From assembly GCA_022592435.1 (NCBI GenBank), contig JABYQS010000056.1:1-64000 (forward strand): DNA of 64,000 nucleotides. Direction: 5' to 3'. Under the pieces are notes generated by a model. That model was not told where the DNA came from. It made no database searches and saw only the letters and a list, made by a program, of their open reading frames with translations. The stretch comes from Cerioporus squamosus. Taxonomy: Eukaryota > Basidiomycota > Agaricomycetes > Polyporales > Polyporaceae. The position numbers and the translations under genes were made by a program. Positions 45,967 to 58,355 of this stretch are shown here, piece after piece (positions within the stretch are counted from its first letter, which is position 1; each line of letters begins with the position of its first letter).

Positions 45967-48233
45967 ATGTCGGTGGCCTGGTACACCTTGATACTTTTCG
46001 CTCTGGTATGTCTATCAGTTTCTTCTCCTCCCTCCTTCGGTCATGTACTGGATGCCAGCTAACGCATTCAAATCTCATGAACAGCTTGCGCACGAGATCT
46101 TCAGGCGCTACGAGACCTACTCCATCCGCGCGCATGCCGCCCTGCTCCTCGGTCCTCCAGCTCTTGCATCGGCATTCCTCACTTGCTCCGGCCCTGGCGT
46201 CCTTCGTACCGTCCTCCTTACGCACGCTGCATATCTCGGTGCTCTGACATCGTTCACTGTCCTCTACCGGATATCGCTCTTCCACCCACTCGCTCGATAC
46301 CCCGGCCCGCTGGGATGCAGGGTCTCGAAGTGGTGGATGGTATGCAAATCCTGGTCCGGGTATGAGCACATCTACATCAGCGAGTTGCATCGCCAATTCG
46401 GGGACGTTGTCCGCATTGGTGCGTCCTGTACTCCTACTACATCCGATGTCGTCACCTCGCTGACATCCTATTATCCGCGCAGGCCCGAACGAGCTCTCGA
46501 TTCGCGACTCGTCTGCCATCGGCCCTATCATGGACCTTGCCAAGGGCCCCCGTGCGTGTCGCCGCCAGCTCTATGCATTGACTCTTGGCTGACAGAACTG
46601 ATTCCAGAGTATGTCGGGCGCATGCTGAGCGACGGCGTTCACCTGCCTCTGATTGGGATCCAAGATCCAGCAGAACATCTGCGCCGCCGCCGTCCGTGGA
46701 ACCGCGCGTTCAGTGCATCTACGCTGAAGGGTACGAGGAGACCATAGCGAAGAGAGCGCAGCAGCTTCTCAACGTGCTAGAGAGTCGGGCCGAGGGGCGG
46801 GAAGGACAGGAAAAGGTCGTGCTGGGAAAATGGTTCAACTACTTTGCGTGAGTACGTTCAATATTTGGCAGTGGACTGCGACATGTTGACAACCGCGATA
46901 GCTATGACTTCATGTGCGACATGGCGTGAGTTCAACCTTTTCCAAGGCTTACGGACTCTAGACATTGATGTCCAGTTGTTCAGGTTCGGCGGGGGCTCTG
47001 AACTCCTCCGAGAAGGGGATGGCAATAACGTGTGGAAGGTCCTGGACGAGGGCATGAAGTGGGTTTCCCCGTCTATGAGCAATTATTTTCACTACCTGAC
47101 TTGACGCGCACTTCCAGGATTGGAACGCTGCTTGGACACGTCCCCTGGCTCGGGGTATACCTCAGTCACTTTCCGCTTGCCACCGGCGCGCTAGACAGTC
47201 TCATAAACCACTGCCGTAAGCTCACGGCCCAGCGCATCCATCAAGGCGCCATGCAGAAGGACTTGTTCCACTACCTCGTACGTCCATCGGCATCCTCCAG
47301 CTTCTTCTCATCCTGTTCTTACGGTCAATATCTGGCAGAATGATGAAGATCTTGCGACCGACTCTCCCGGGAAGCCCAACACAGCACCCTCTCTCCGCCA
47401 GCTCACGGACGACGGCTGCCTGGTAGTAGTCGCAGGCGCGGACACGACGTCGAGCGCACTTACCAGCCTGTTCCACTGCTTGCTGACCAACCCGGAGACG
47501 TACAAGCGGCTGCAAGACGAAGTGGACAAGTTCTATCCGAGCGGAGAAGACGCGTTCGACACGAGATTCCATCGTGAGATGCCATGGTTGAATGCGGTAA
47601 TGTGCGTCCCCGCTAATACGGTGGAGTCCGGTAGTACTGATCCCGTGTGTGCCCATGCCGCGCAGATCCGAGACGCTGCGACTCTTCCCCCCGGTGCCGG
47701 GTGGAAGTCAGCGACAGGTACCTCCTCACAGCGGGACCGGAGTCATGGCGGGACAGACGTATGTGCACAACTCCATCGCTGTTCAGGCTTCTTGAACTAA
47801 CATCAGCGTGATTCGTTGCCTCTCGATGTGCAGATACATCACTCCTGGTACATCCGTATGGGCGCACGCCTGGTCCATCCACCGCGACCCGCGCAATTTC
47901 TGGCCGCACCCCGACGACTTCTGGCCCGACCGGTGGCTCTTGGCAAGTGCGTCTCCGGCCCCGAAGCCTGCGTCCGACGCGACGGCCGGCTTTGAGTCGG
48001 AGCTCGTGCACAACGAGGCGGCGTGGATCCCTTTTGCACAGGGCCAGATGAACTGCGTAGGCAAGAACCTTGCTCTGCTCGAGATACGGATGGTCGTGTG
48101 CGCGCTGATGCAGCGCTTCGAGATGCGCCTGCTTGAGGGGTGGGATGCGAGCGACTATGAGCGAAATTTCAGGGCCTATTTAGTCGCGACGCGCCCGCAG
48201 GTGCCGGTACGGTTGCTGCTGCGTTCTACATAG
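45967..48233 (+). CDS. Cytochrome P450 monooxygenase, with a probable 1-base frame break
   Basis: This is a membrane-anchored haem monooxygenase typical of fungal secondary or xenobiotic metabolism. Early exons are 45967-46005, 46085-46418, 46483-46551 and 46608-46847, followed by about six more. Motifs are an N-terminal membrane anchor region, HPLARYPGPLG, GDVVRIGPNELSI, PWNRAFSAS, AGADTTSSAL (I helix), ISETLRLFPPVPGG (ExxR), FWPDRWL-like and FAQGQMNCVGKNLALLE (haem Cys). Exon 46608-46847 is 240 bases, but its neighbours require one more or two fewer. The frame changes at about 46735, between STLKG and YEETIAKRAQQLL. A 50-base GT-AG segment (46736-46785) would also restore frame but would delete well-conserved P450 sequence. 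Neighbouring genes are not metabolic, so no pathway is suggested. Confidence 0.83.
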
Positions 48234-48700
48234 AACTCTTACCGTCAAGGGTCAGTAATTATCAACGGCGCTATGAAAGTACTGTAGTAGTACTCAGTCG
48301 CCGTGCAGAGCAGACTTAGAATACTTACTCAGCACAAGGGCCGACACTGGGTCCGTTCCTCTATATGTAGTAGAGTTGCGTATGGAATATAAAGACCCGT
48401 TGAGGCATCAATGGACGGTTGCTTCTCGTACCGTCTTCCAGTTCATCGTCGCGGTCGGTGGCCGCGACGCTCTGGAGTCATTAGCGCCGGTGACCAGTCA
48501 CAGCCGCGATGTCGGCGGCTCTCTTCCTCCTCCCAACCACCATATCGTCAAGACGAAAATCGGCGAAAGCGTCCTGTAAGCGATGTAGTACGATGTTTCA
48601 TCAATTCCTGAATTGACTCGACCAGAAATACCAGCGCATCGTCCAGGTTTGAGCACAGGAGGAGCACAAAGTCCACGTCCGGCGGCCCCAGCGAGGACCT
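48234..48700. other. Intergenic, no gene seen
   Basis: This is the spacer after the P450; the K3 promoter module begins near its right end. Confidence 0.4.
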
Positions 48701-48924
48701 CCTGCCTCTTCAGAACAATAGCGGTCACAAAAGCGAGCTCTATCGTTCGCAAAATCGGGTGTGTGCCGCTATCGATGATGGTCCGCTCGCATTGACTCAT
48801 CCGCGTGATTGGCCAGACCGTGTGAGCCACCGCTTCAGGGGTACAGCCGTCTGTAACCACCCCCGACGGTACAAAGCGGCGCACCTGCGCGTCTAAAGGT
48901 TCGTGTCTCTCTTCTCCGACCACC
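48701..48924 (+). promoter_or_regulatory. K3 promoter, duplicated at K4
   Basis: GCGCGTCTAAAGGT (48887-48900) ends 24 bases before the ATG. The same 14 bases lie before K4 (57761-57774) and K5 (61911-61924). Further up, a segment with CCGCGTGATTGGCCAGACC and CCGCTTCAGGGGTACAGCCG is nearly identical to the K4 upstream region, and similarity reaches CAATAGCGGTCA near 48716. An inverted CCAAT box (ATTGG) lies inside it. Confidence 0.75.
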
Positions 48925-51900
48925 ATGGGTGAACAGCAGGCTGAGAATCCCGATGTCGACTCTACTCCCATCAATGTCGACAGACACAAAACTCACGACC
49001 CCAACCGCAACCCAGAAACCGACATCCAGCCCCCGGCTGGGAAGGCACGGGACAACGCCATGAAGGACTGCCCCGAAACCACCGTCCTCATGCGGCTCAG
49101 CCAGTTTCATCACGAAAAGCTCCACAAGGCCGCCTCCGACTTCGAGGAAATTCGAGGAGGGGATGAATACGCCTACCGTGTGTGGTGGGAGTTGAACCAC
49201 GCGTTCGGCACCCTACCAAACAAGAAGGGCGAGAAGAAGGCTTGGGACAGTCCCTCGGAGAAGAAGGTATCGAACGTTTGGGTGCGTGACTGTCTCCTCG
49301 TAAGTTGTCTGATGCTCACTGGCGGACTACAGGAGAAAATCGACGCCGTGTACCGCTTCGTCCCCAACCACTTCCTCAACATCTCCGACAACCACCACGA
49401 TCCCACCGACGCCTCTCTGTACAAGGTCGACGGCTCGTTCATCCATGAGTCCGACCGAGATGCCATCACTCCGGGATTCCCCAACTGGCCAGAGATTCAG
49501 TTCCTCGTCGAATTCAAACGAGGCGGCACCGGGAAAGACCCCTTCGATGACATCGCCGGGCACAACCCGGATGCATCAGCCAAGACTCGTAAAGAAGTAC
49601 GTGGACAGATCATGTCGTATGCCGAACGCCTCTTCTCCTACCAACATCGGCATGCCGCCTTCCTCCTCCTCGTCAATGGCAACACGTTCCGCGTGATGTG
49701 CTGGGACCGATCTGGCGTCACGGTGACGGAGGCTGTCGACTACGTCACTACCCTCGAGGGTACCCGGGCTCTTCTAGAGGTGACATACGCCCTCTCGAAG
49801 CTCAGCCGTGCGAAGCAAGGCATCGACACGACCGCCACTCGTCTCCTCGAGGGCTCTTGCGGCTGGAAGCGCATGGACGCGCTCTCTAAACCATCCCCGC
49901 ACGACCTCGATTACACTGAGCGCTTGCTCGAAGGCGACGTCCACGAGGTCTTCGCCGACCCGGAGAAAGCGGCCGCCTACGGATCGTTGTCAGGCGACGA
50001 CGACATAGACCTACATCGTGATCCTACCTGCCCCTGCTGTGGCCATTCCACCCCTCCGCCTGTCATCCCCGTCCTCTCCCACGTCCGGCAGTTGTTTCGG
50101 GACTCGCTCGTCGAAGGCTTCCCTCGATATCGCCTCACTGTCGCTGATCACGACTACCTCGTGGCGAAACACATCTTCATTGGCTTCGGCATGATCGGCC
50201 GCGGCACTCGTGGTTACGTCGCCCTTGAATGGAAAACGCAACGGTTTGTTTTCCTGAAGGACTCGTGGCGGGCGTTCTACACCGGTGTCGAGTCGGAAGG
50301 CAGTATCCTCACCAAGCTCAATGAGAACGACGTCAGTCACGTTCCCACCGTTGTACGACACGGTGACGTCTTCTATCCGCCAGACGATGACGACGACGAC
50401 CGCGGCGGCGACAACTTGAGTGACGCAGCTCATGCGGAGCTCATTGACCCGGATGCGCGTCGTGAATCTGGGAACGAGACCGTCAAGCGTGCGTGCAAAC
50501 CGCGTGTGCAGGAGACGGAAAACGCCAGGTACCACCCTGCTATTGGGGACAAGCACGTCGATCCCAACCTGCCACCGTTCCTTGTCAAGAAGCCGTCCGC
50601 ACACGAGAGCTGGGTTCTCAACGGTGTGGTGCAGCCGAAGCCCCCTGCGCTGGGGACGGACGGGTCTGCCTCATGTCCATTGCCCGATCGTAATCGTCCA
50701 CCGCCGCCTCAGGACGGACCGGCCTCCACGCCCGACCTACCCGCATTCCCCGACGACTCGACGGCACCTCCAAAGCCCCCGTCACCACCGAGTACACCCG
50801 GGCCTCGCGGGGTTAAGCGATCTTACGCATTGATGCTTGGGCAAAATCAAGGGACGGGCTTGCGGCACATGGTCCACACTCGGCTGGTTGTGAAGGAGGT
50901 TTGCCTTCCCCTCACGGCGTTCACAAACAGCAAGCAGCTGGTCCGTGTCCTCTACGGTTGCATCACCGGTGAGTGAAGGGCGAACCAGTCTGAACCGCAG
51001 TGCTGACGTCTTCTGGCAGCTCATGGGTTGGCATGGAAACGATGCCAGTACATGCACCGAGACGTCAGCGCGGGAAATCTGCTCATCTACCCCCATGTGC
51101 GACGCACGGCGGACGGCAAGTACCGCATCTATTGGCAGGGAATACTCGCAGACTGGGAGCTCGCAAAGCATGCTAGCAAGACGGTGGCAATGCAGCCTCA
51201 GCGGACGGTACGTTATGCTTGTCTGTCTCTCCAGTGTATCGTCTCTTACAGCGTCTCAGGGCACCTGGCACTTCATGTCGGCTTACCTCCTCGACAACCC
51301 GGGCATGCCAACGACTATCGCCGACGAGCTGGAGGCGTTCCTGCACGTCCTTATTTATGGCCTCGTCCGACGCGTGCAGAGCAACCTCAGCACCATCCAG
51401 AAGTTCCTGAACGAGTATTTCGCCGGCTGCTCGTTCGTCGTGGAGAACGAGATTGTCAGCTGTCCAGTTGCCAAGCGGGAGTCGGTCGTCACTCGCGCCA
51501 CCCTCAACATGTCCAACCAGCCTGTCATCTTCTGCACCCCCGACCGCGAGCTTGTCGAGGGACACCCCATCAACCAGCTCGTCTCAGAGCTTCTGAAGAT
51601 CTTTCATTCTCGCTACGCCATCCTCGACTGGCAGAACCGGTCGAAACCGAAGGCGCAGGAAGGGACACCCACTCGTAAGGGCCTCCAGACCATCGAGGAA
51701 GAGGACGAATTCCTGGACGAGCCCGACATCTCCGGCGTTGACGAGTCAGCCTCGTCGGCGAGTGAAGACGAGCCAGCGCCGGTTCCCGAACCAACTCCGC
51801 AGATGTACGCTAATCTGGCAGCACTGGAGACGCACACCAAAGTCCTCAGCATCTTCCACAAGTACCTCAAGGACAAGGTCTGGCCGCAGGACGACGTCGT

Positions 51901-52648
51901 CCCGGACCGACAGAACGAGATCGTCGTCCCGAAGGTCGTAGTAGTACCTCGAGTTCCCGCCGCCGCCGCCGCTGGTGCGTCGAAGTCAGAAGACGCGACC
52001 GTCGACAAGGCTGGGTCCGTCCAGCCGAAAGGGCCGGAGGACGTCGCCATGGACGTGGACGGTGCAAAGCCCGAGGATGATTCCCCCGTGGTTGAGGCAC
52101 CCAATGCCGATCATGCTCTCGTCCCCTCGGATCTACCCGAGGCGCAGGACCATAACGCGGCACCCAAGACGGAGGCTCACGATGATGATGCTTCTGCTGC
52201 GCCTGACCCCCCGCTCGGGAGGCCGGCGAAGAGGCGTCGCAAAGGCCCGGTTGCGAAGGAGCCTCCTGTCCCCACAGAGGCTCCCGTCGCGGATTCTTCG
52301 ACGCGGCGTGTCACCCGCAGCCGCAGTGCTGCCAACGTCCCTACCAAGGCTCCCGCTCCCGCCGCTGCGCCAGCTGCCGCCTCGAACATACCCGCCACGA
52401 CGGCCGCACAGGCGTCCACGAGAGTCACGCGCAGCAAGAGCGGCAAGTTGCCGGCCGCCAGTGGCCAAGCTACTCCGACTGCGAACGGTCCGACTACGAA
52501 GCGGGGTACCGGTACGCGATCTGCGGCTGTCGCGCGGACGGCGAGCGGGCCCCAGACACGTCGGCGTGGTGCAGCTTCAGCCGCGACGGAGAGAACCGTC
52601 ACGCAGTCGCAAACCGCTGGTAGACGTACTCGGTCTCGTCGTTCATAG
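48925..52648 (+). CDS. FunK1-type fungal protein kinase, K3
   Basis: Four exons (48925-49281, 49333-50968, 51020-51207, 51260-52648) encode 1189 residues. The N-terminal part has MKDCPETTVLMRLSQFHHEK, VEFKRGGTGKDPFDD, QIMSYAERLFSYQHR and RVMCWDRSGVTVTEAVDY. The kinase core has GMIGRGTRGYVALEWKT, FVFLKDSWR (Lys), ESEGSILTKLNEND (Glu), MVHTRLVVKEVCLPL, QYMHRDVSAGNLLIYP (catalytic loop), ILADWELAKH (DWE) and GTWHFMSAYLL. The C-terminal part has IADELEAFLHVLIYG, VWPQDDVVPDR, RPAKRRRKGP, TRRVTRSRSAAN, TRVTRSKSGKLPA and a final TRSRRS. Intron 1 is 51 bases, a multiple of three, so its retention would add 17 residues without a stop. This is the clearest full-length member of the array. Confidence 0.87.
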
Positions 52649-54106
52649 GAACTGGTTCGTCGTGTAGAGTACTCCCTGTCAGTGCCGTTGTGGAGCCGCG
52701 TCTACTCCTCCGTCCAATGCTTCGCGCCTCTATTCGGTCCGATCTCCAGGTCCTACGCTCCCTCCCCGTCTCCCCCTCCAGCTCCGGCAGCACTTGCATT
52801 ACGTTCCCTGAACTTGTTCGCCGCGTATACTGCCGCTGTCTTTCCCGTTCGTTCATGCTATCCGCTTCTGTCGTCGCCATGCTTTCTGCTTCCTATCGCC
52901 ATGTACATGTATCATTGCTGTAGATTATGTTTATGTTCTATGTATCGTATGTCGTGACCCTGCTATGCTATACCGATATACTGTACGGAGTTCGACACAT
53001 GTTCGCTCTTGCAAATCAGGCCTCCCGTGCTCTGATCTGCGTCTGTGATATTTCTCGCCCACAGGTTGTATGGATCTCTTCTTTGTTCTGCCGATCCGAA
53101 CTGAGCCTGAGGTCGCCATGTTCATCTCTTCGGCGATCAGTACCAAATAACGCCGTCCATGAGCCCGAAGGATCTCTCTGACATTTCTAGGACGCTACAG
53201 AAGAGGGTACCTACTAAGTACATAAAAACCCTCGCAGTCGTCGGTCACGTCTTCCGCCCGCCGGAAATCTTCTCTTGCGCTCTACAGCTCCGCATCCTTC
53301 CCTCAAGATGCAGCGTCTGGTCTGCAGCTGTCGAAGCGATCACTCGATGTTGTCGGCCCGGATAAACATCACCGCGTCCTCTGGTAGAGGACCCGGGGCA
53401 GCCTTCGGCAGTCTCAATCTTCGTCATGCGCATGTCGTCCGGGGTCCGGAGCGGAGTCAGTGTCACTTCGCAAACAATGCCGGTGACCACCACGCACGAC
53501 GTGGAGTCTGAGCCGCTCCCTCATTGTCAAGCTTCAAGGCTCACCGTGACGATCCCACCCTCCCCTAGCGCCAAGGCGCTCCTATTCTGAGGGACGAGGA
53601 ACTAGAGGCTGGCACTGCGAGCCTATGTGTCTGCATCTGCTCAGTGCTAGCGGGTTAGCTGGCTCCCGACGTCGAGATCGGCGACCAGTTCGTCATTCTC
53701 TCAACGTTATGCTATGTTATCTTATTGCAGTAGCCTTAGAGGCAGCAGACGAGCCTCGGACGTCGGGGAGGAGTTACTGGGTTGGACTCAGAGTCGCGAT
53801 ATGTAATAGTAGAACTGCCAACATCGGACGACTCAAATCCGCGTCCGCAGTGTGAGACGGGAGCGGTGGTTACAGCGGGGGCAATTAGCGAATTCACCGA
53901 CGGTTGGGTAACGAAAGAGAGGTCTTCTTTCACAAATCATACTCACACCATGAAGACGTAGATCGAATGGCATATCGAATGGCATACACAGCATAGAAAG
54001 CATGATGAGACTAGCGCATAATCATAGCAACGCAGACATAACACAAAGAGGAAGACAGTAGACGAAGGTGACGTCGAAATCATGAGATCGAGAGGTCCGG
54101 GTCTGG
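52649..54106. other. Convergent spacer between K3 and K4
   Basis: No gene or repeat is recognised in this 1.5 kb between two 3' ends. Confidence 0.4.
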
Positions 54107-57100
54107 CTACGAACGGCGAGTCCGACGCCCTCCGTTCTGGTTTGGCGTCTTCTGGCTCGCCGCAGCACGTCGTCGTGTCACAGGCCCGCTTGCGATATGA
54201 GTACGATCAACACCAGCAGAAGAGCGAGTTTTACCGCCCCGTCTTGTTGCAGGTCCGCCCGATGTGGATGCGGCGGCTTGCGCGACGGTGGTGTTAGTCT
54301 TTGGCAGTTTACCGCTCTTGCTGCGAGTGACCCGCGTAGAGACCTGCGTGACCGTGGCGACCGGTATAATCGAAGGAGCAGCTGCCGGAGGGGGAGCAGC
54401 AGCAGCAGCAGCGACGTTGGCTGCGCTGCGACTGCGGGTGACTCGCCGCATTGTTTGGTCCGCGGCCGCGGGCTCGTTGGTCTTGGACGCCTGCACCACC
54501 GGGTCCTTGCGACGCCGCTTCGCAGGTCTGACGACCGGTTCATCGGGGTCCCGCTGCTCAGTCTTGTGTGCGGTCGCTTGAGGGTCCTCTGCCTCGTGGT
54601 CAGAGCGGACGACCTCGGGCAGGTCAACTGCGGAGGAACCACCCTCGAGCTTGTCTTTCTCCTCCACGCCAGGAATCAGGACGCCTTCCGGCTCATCGAC
54701 CTCAGGAATGGGTTCGACCCCGTGCTTGGGCGCATCCACAGCGGCTGGTGCTTGACGCGGAGCCTTCTGGATGTCGGGTTCGGCCTGCCTGTCGGGGACG
54801 ACGTCGTCAATGGGCCACTCGTGATCCCCCGAGGAGAGGTACGAGTTCAAGATGTGCGCCATGAGAGAGTGAGACTCCAGCGCTGCCAGATTGTCGTACA
54901 TCTCCGGGGTAGGAGGATCGATTGGGGGAGGTGCTTGTCCTATCTTCCGCTCCGGAGCCTCCCCGAAAACTGACACGAGCGCCCCTTTGTAGCCTGCCTC
55001 CCAGACGGTCGAAAGCTCTGGCTTGGGAATCGTAGTGGTCTTCGGCAATGGCGGGTTACTGGACTTTGAGGTACTAGACTGTGGGGCGGCTCGCCACGTA
55101 GCGATGTGGTAGCGCGAGTGAAAGATGGCGAGAAGCTCCGAGATGAGCTTGTTGAGAGGGTGTTCCTTGGTGATCTTGCCGTCCGGAGTGGAGAAGACGA
55201 TTTCCCGGGTGGTCAACTTCAGGATCTGGCCGTCAACGATTGATTGTTGCTTGGCGCCGGGGCATGCCGGTTGCTTCCACTTCGGGTCCCATGAGCCGCC
55301 GGCGAAGTAGAAGTTCAAGAACTCGTGGATGGTGTCCAGGTTGCTATTGACGCGGCGAATGCATCCATAGACGAGAACATGCAGGAACGCCTCGAGCTCA
55401 TCCGCAATGGTCGTTGGCGTGGTCGGGTTGAGGAGGAGGAACGCGGACATGAAGTGCCAAGTGCCCTAGAGCAATATGTGAGAACAGCAATAATGTACGA
55501 ACGTCCGGGCACATACTGTACGTTGAGGCTGCATGGCCATCCTGGTGCCCGAGTGCTTTGCAAGCTCCCAGTCCGTGAGCAAACCTCTCCAGTAAACGCC
55601 GTACCGGCCGTCCGCCGAGCGGATGATCTCCGGGTATATCAACATGTTACCTGCGCTGACGTCTCGATGCATGTACCCGCACTTCGTGTAGGCCAATGCA
55701 TGGGCTGCAGGAATGTCAGCATCAAGAGGTGACTGTGGACTGCAGACTGCAAATCGCTCACCCTGCAAACACTCATAGAGGATGCGGACGAACTGCTTGC
55801 TGCCCGTGAAAGCAGTCAGCGGAAGGCAGATCTCCCGCACCACCAGTCGCGTATGAACCATGTGTCGCAACCCTTCTCCCTGAAGGCGCTTCTGGCCGGC
55901 GAGGAAGACATCGTACGACCGCTTAGTGCCGCGGACGCCAGTAGTGGGTGGTGGCGTTGCAGGAACATCAGTGCCAGGATCGAAAGCGGGGAGATTGGGC
56001 GCGGACTTTGCTTCGGCTGGCGCGGGAGGATCACCACCCTCGGAGTCCGGCACCGCACCTGCGTGGGCAGGCTGTCGAATCGGATCCGATGCCTCTTTCC
56101 TCGGGTCAAGCGACTTGTTCGTTGGCTCTACCTCTGCCTTCTTCACGAACCGCGTAAACTTCTTCTCGGGCCCCGATGGCTGCGCGACAGTCTCTTGGAA
56201 CGGCGGGAGCGTGGTGTCGACCTTCTTGTCTCCTCTCCGGGGATGGAAGCGAGAGGCCTCCGTCTCCTGCACGCCCCAGCCATCTTCCGTATGGGAGACG
56301 TCCCCGTACCGGACGATTGTCGGAACGTTCTCGACGTCGTTTGCGTTCAGCTTGGCGAGAATGTCGCCCTCCCTCTCGACCCCAGCGTATCCCGGCCGCC
56401 ACGAGTCCTTCAAGAAGACGAACCGCTGAGTCTTCCACTCCAGAGCAACGTAACCACGAGTTCCGCGGCCGACCATCCCGAAACCTAGGAAGATGTGCTT
56501 CCCGACGAGGTAGTCGTGACCATCGACGATGAGGCGATAGCGAGGGAAGCCCTCTACGAGCGACTCGCGAAACATCCGACGAATATGCGAGAGGACAGGA
56601 ATGACGGGCGGCGTTTTCTTGTGGCCAGAACAGGAGCAGATGGGGTCGGAATGCAGGTGCGCACGGCGGTCATAGGACAACGACCCGTAGGCGCTGTCCG
56701 GTTTCTGGAAGACCTTGTGGATGGGATGGTCGAACATGCCTTCAGCACAGTCGAGATCGTGCGAGCAGTCGTTCGCGAGCAGATTCATCCGCTTCCAGCC
56801 GCAAGAGCTCTCCACTAGACGTACGGCGCTCGTGTCGACGCCTCTTCCGGCACGGCTGAGCTTCGAGTAGGCGTAGAACACCTCGAGAAGAGCCTTCGTA
56901 CCCTCCACGCTGCCGGCGTAGTCTACAGCCTCGGTGACGACCACGCCGGAGCGGTCCCAGCGCATCACGCGGAATATATCCGAGTTGACGAGGAGCAGGA
57001 AGACGGCGGACCGATGTTGATAGGAGAAGAGGCGTTCAGCATACGACATGAGTTGTCCCCGAACAGCGACCCGGGTCTTCGCTGACGCGTCGGGGTCGCG

Positions 57101-57734
57101 TAGAGGACTGTCGTCGAAGGGGTCGCTCTTGGTCCCGCCAGTTTTAAACTCAACGAGGAACTCGATGTTGGGCCAGTTGGGGTAGCGCGGACGGATTATC
57201 TCTCGATCAGAGACGGGGATGAACGAACCATCGACCTTGGACAGGGTGGTATCTGTCGACTCGTAGCGGCTGTCGGAGATATGCAGGAAGTGGTCTGCGA
57301 GCAGGTGGTTTGCGCGGTCGACCTTCTCCTGTTGTCTACCAGTGAGGCTCCGGACAATGAGCAACAACGAAACCACGCACCCATGCATTCGACAAGGCCT
57401 TCTCCTCGATGGCTCTCCACGCCTTCTTCTTCTTGGGCTGGTTCGGCATCGCCCCGGCGGCGTCATGGAAGGCCCACCACATCGTGTGGGCAAATGTGGG
57501 GTCGTGGGTGCTGTCGAAGTCTTCGGCAAGGTTGAACAGTTCCTCTTCATGGAACTGACTGAGACGCATGAGGACGGTGGTTTCGGGGCAGTCCTTCATC
57601 TGGTTTTCTCGGTTCTTGTCCGCCGCGGAGTGGACTTTGGTGGCAGGATTGCGATTTGGGTCGGCGTGTTTATGCCTGTCGGCATGGATAGGAGTGGTAG
57701 CGACATCGGGATTTTCAGCGTTCTGGTCGGGCAT
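54107..57734 (-). CDS. FunK1-type fungal protein kinase, K4
   Basis: Four reverse-strand exons (57381-57734, 55762-57328, 55517-55704, 54107-55465) encode 1155 residues with the same intron positions as K3. The start MPDQNAENPDVATTP matches K3's MGEQQAENPDVDSTP, which favours 57734 over an in-frame ATG at 57758. Motifs are MKDCPETTVLMRLSQFHEEE, SDPFDD, QLMSYAERLFSYQHR, GMVGRGTRGYVALEWKTQR, FVFLKDSWR, HTRLVVREICLPL, GYMHRDVSAGNMLIYP, LLTDWELAKHS and GTWHFMSAF. The tail has EWPIDDVVPDR, RPAKRRRKDP, MRRVTRSRSAAN, TRVTRSKSGKLPK and a final RRTRRS. It is the closest paralog of K3, in inverted orientation, and the promoter is duplicated as well. Confidence 0.86.
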
Positions 57735-57960
57735 GATGGTTGGGGAGAGAGAGGCCACGAACCTTTAGACGCGCGAACGCGCTGTTTTGACCCGTTGGGA
57801 AAGTGGTTACAGACGGCTGTACCCTGAAGCGGTGGCACGCGGTCTGGCCAATCACGCGGATGGGTCAATGCGCACCGGCACTTATCGATAGCGGAGCCTA
57901 CCCGATTTTGTGAACAATGGAGCTCTCAGCTCGCTTTCCTGACCGCTATTGTTGCAGAGT
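57735..57960 (-). promoter_or_regulatory. K4 promoter, duplicate of the K3 promoter
   Basis: On the reverse strand it carries GCGCGTCTAAAGGT ending 26 bases before the ATG, CCGCTTCAGGGTACAGCCG, CGCGTGATTGGCCAGACC and CAATAGCGGTCA in the same order as upstream of K3. Confidence 0.75.
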
Positions 57961-58355
57961 GACGGGAGGTGCACGCTAAGGCCTGACCAGGACTTGGCCT
58001 CTTTGTGTACTGACAGACGGCCGCTGCTGATTAGTTTCTACTCTAGTCAGTGAATACTATAGCAGCAGCAATTATGGTCGCTCTCACAGCTGGCTACTCA
58101 AAGTCTTGACGTTGACGTCGTCGAGGTCGGGAACGAGAGAGTGAGCCGCTCAGGGCGACTCAAACAAGACACAGTGACAGTCACGTGTCACCGGCGCCTA
58201 TACTCGAGTCGAAGAACCACCGCCGGGGGTGCAGTGGATTCATCGCAGGGAATATGCCCTGACGGTGAGACAGCCTCGTCGTATAGCAGAGTACAAGCTA
58301 GGATACATGATAAATACACAAGTACTACAGATGCAAGAATCATCATGATATCAGC
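57961..58355. other. Spacer between K4 promoter and K5 3' end
   Basis: No gene is seen. Confidence 0.4.

Noticed and set aside
48035..48085. Defective P450 haem motif because Arg is replaced by Met in FAQGQMNCVG
   Set aside because: Several fungal P450 families carry (A/M/V)NCVGKNLA at this place, and Cys and both Gly are kept.
49282..49332. 17 extra residues in K3 (intron retained)
   Set aside because: The 51-base segment has GTGCGT and TACAG borders and matches the intron position in K2, K4 and K5. Its in-frame reading is accidental.
52133..52602. Long reverse-strand frames opposite the K3 tail, and similar ones opposite K2, K4 and the WDR48-like gene
   Set aside because: They are shadows created by GC-rich, low-complexity coding sequence on the real strand.
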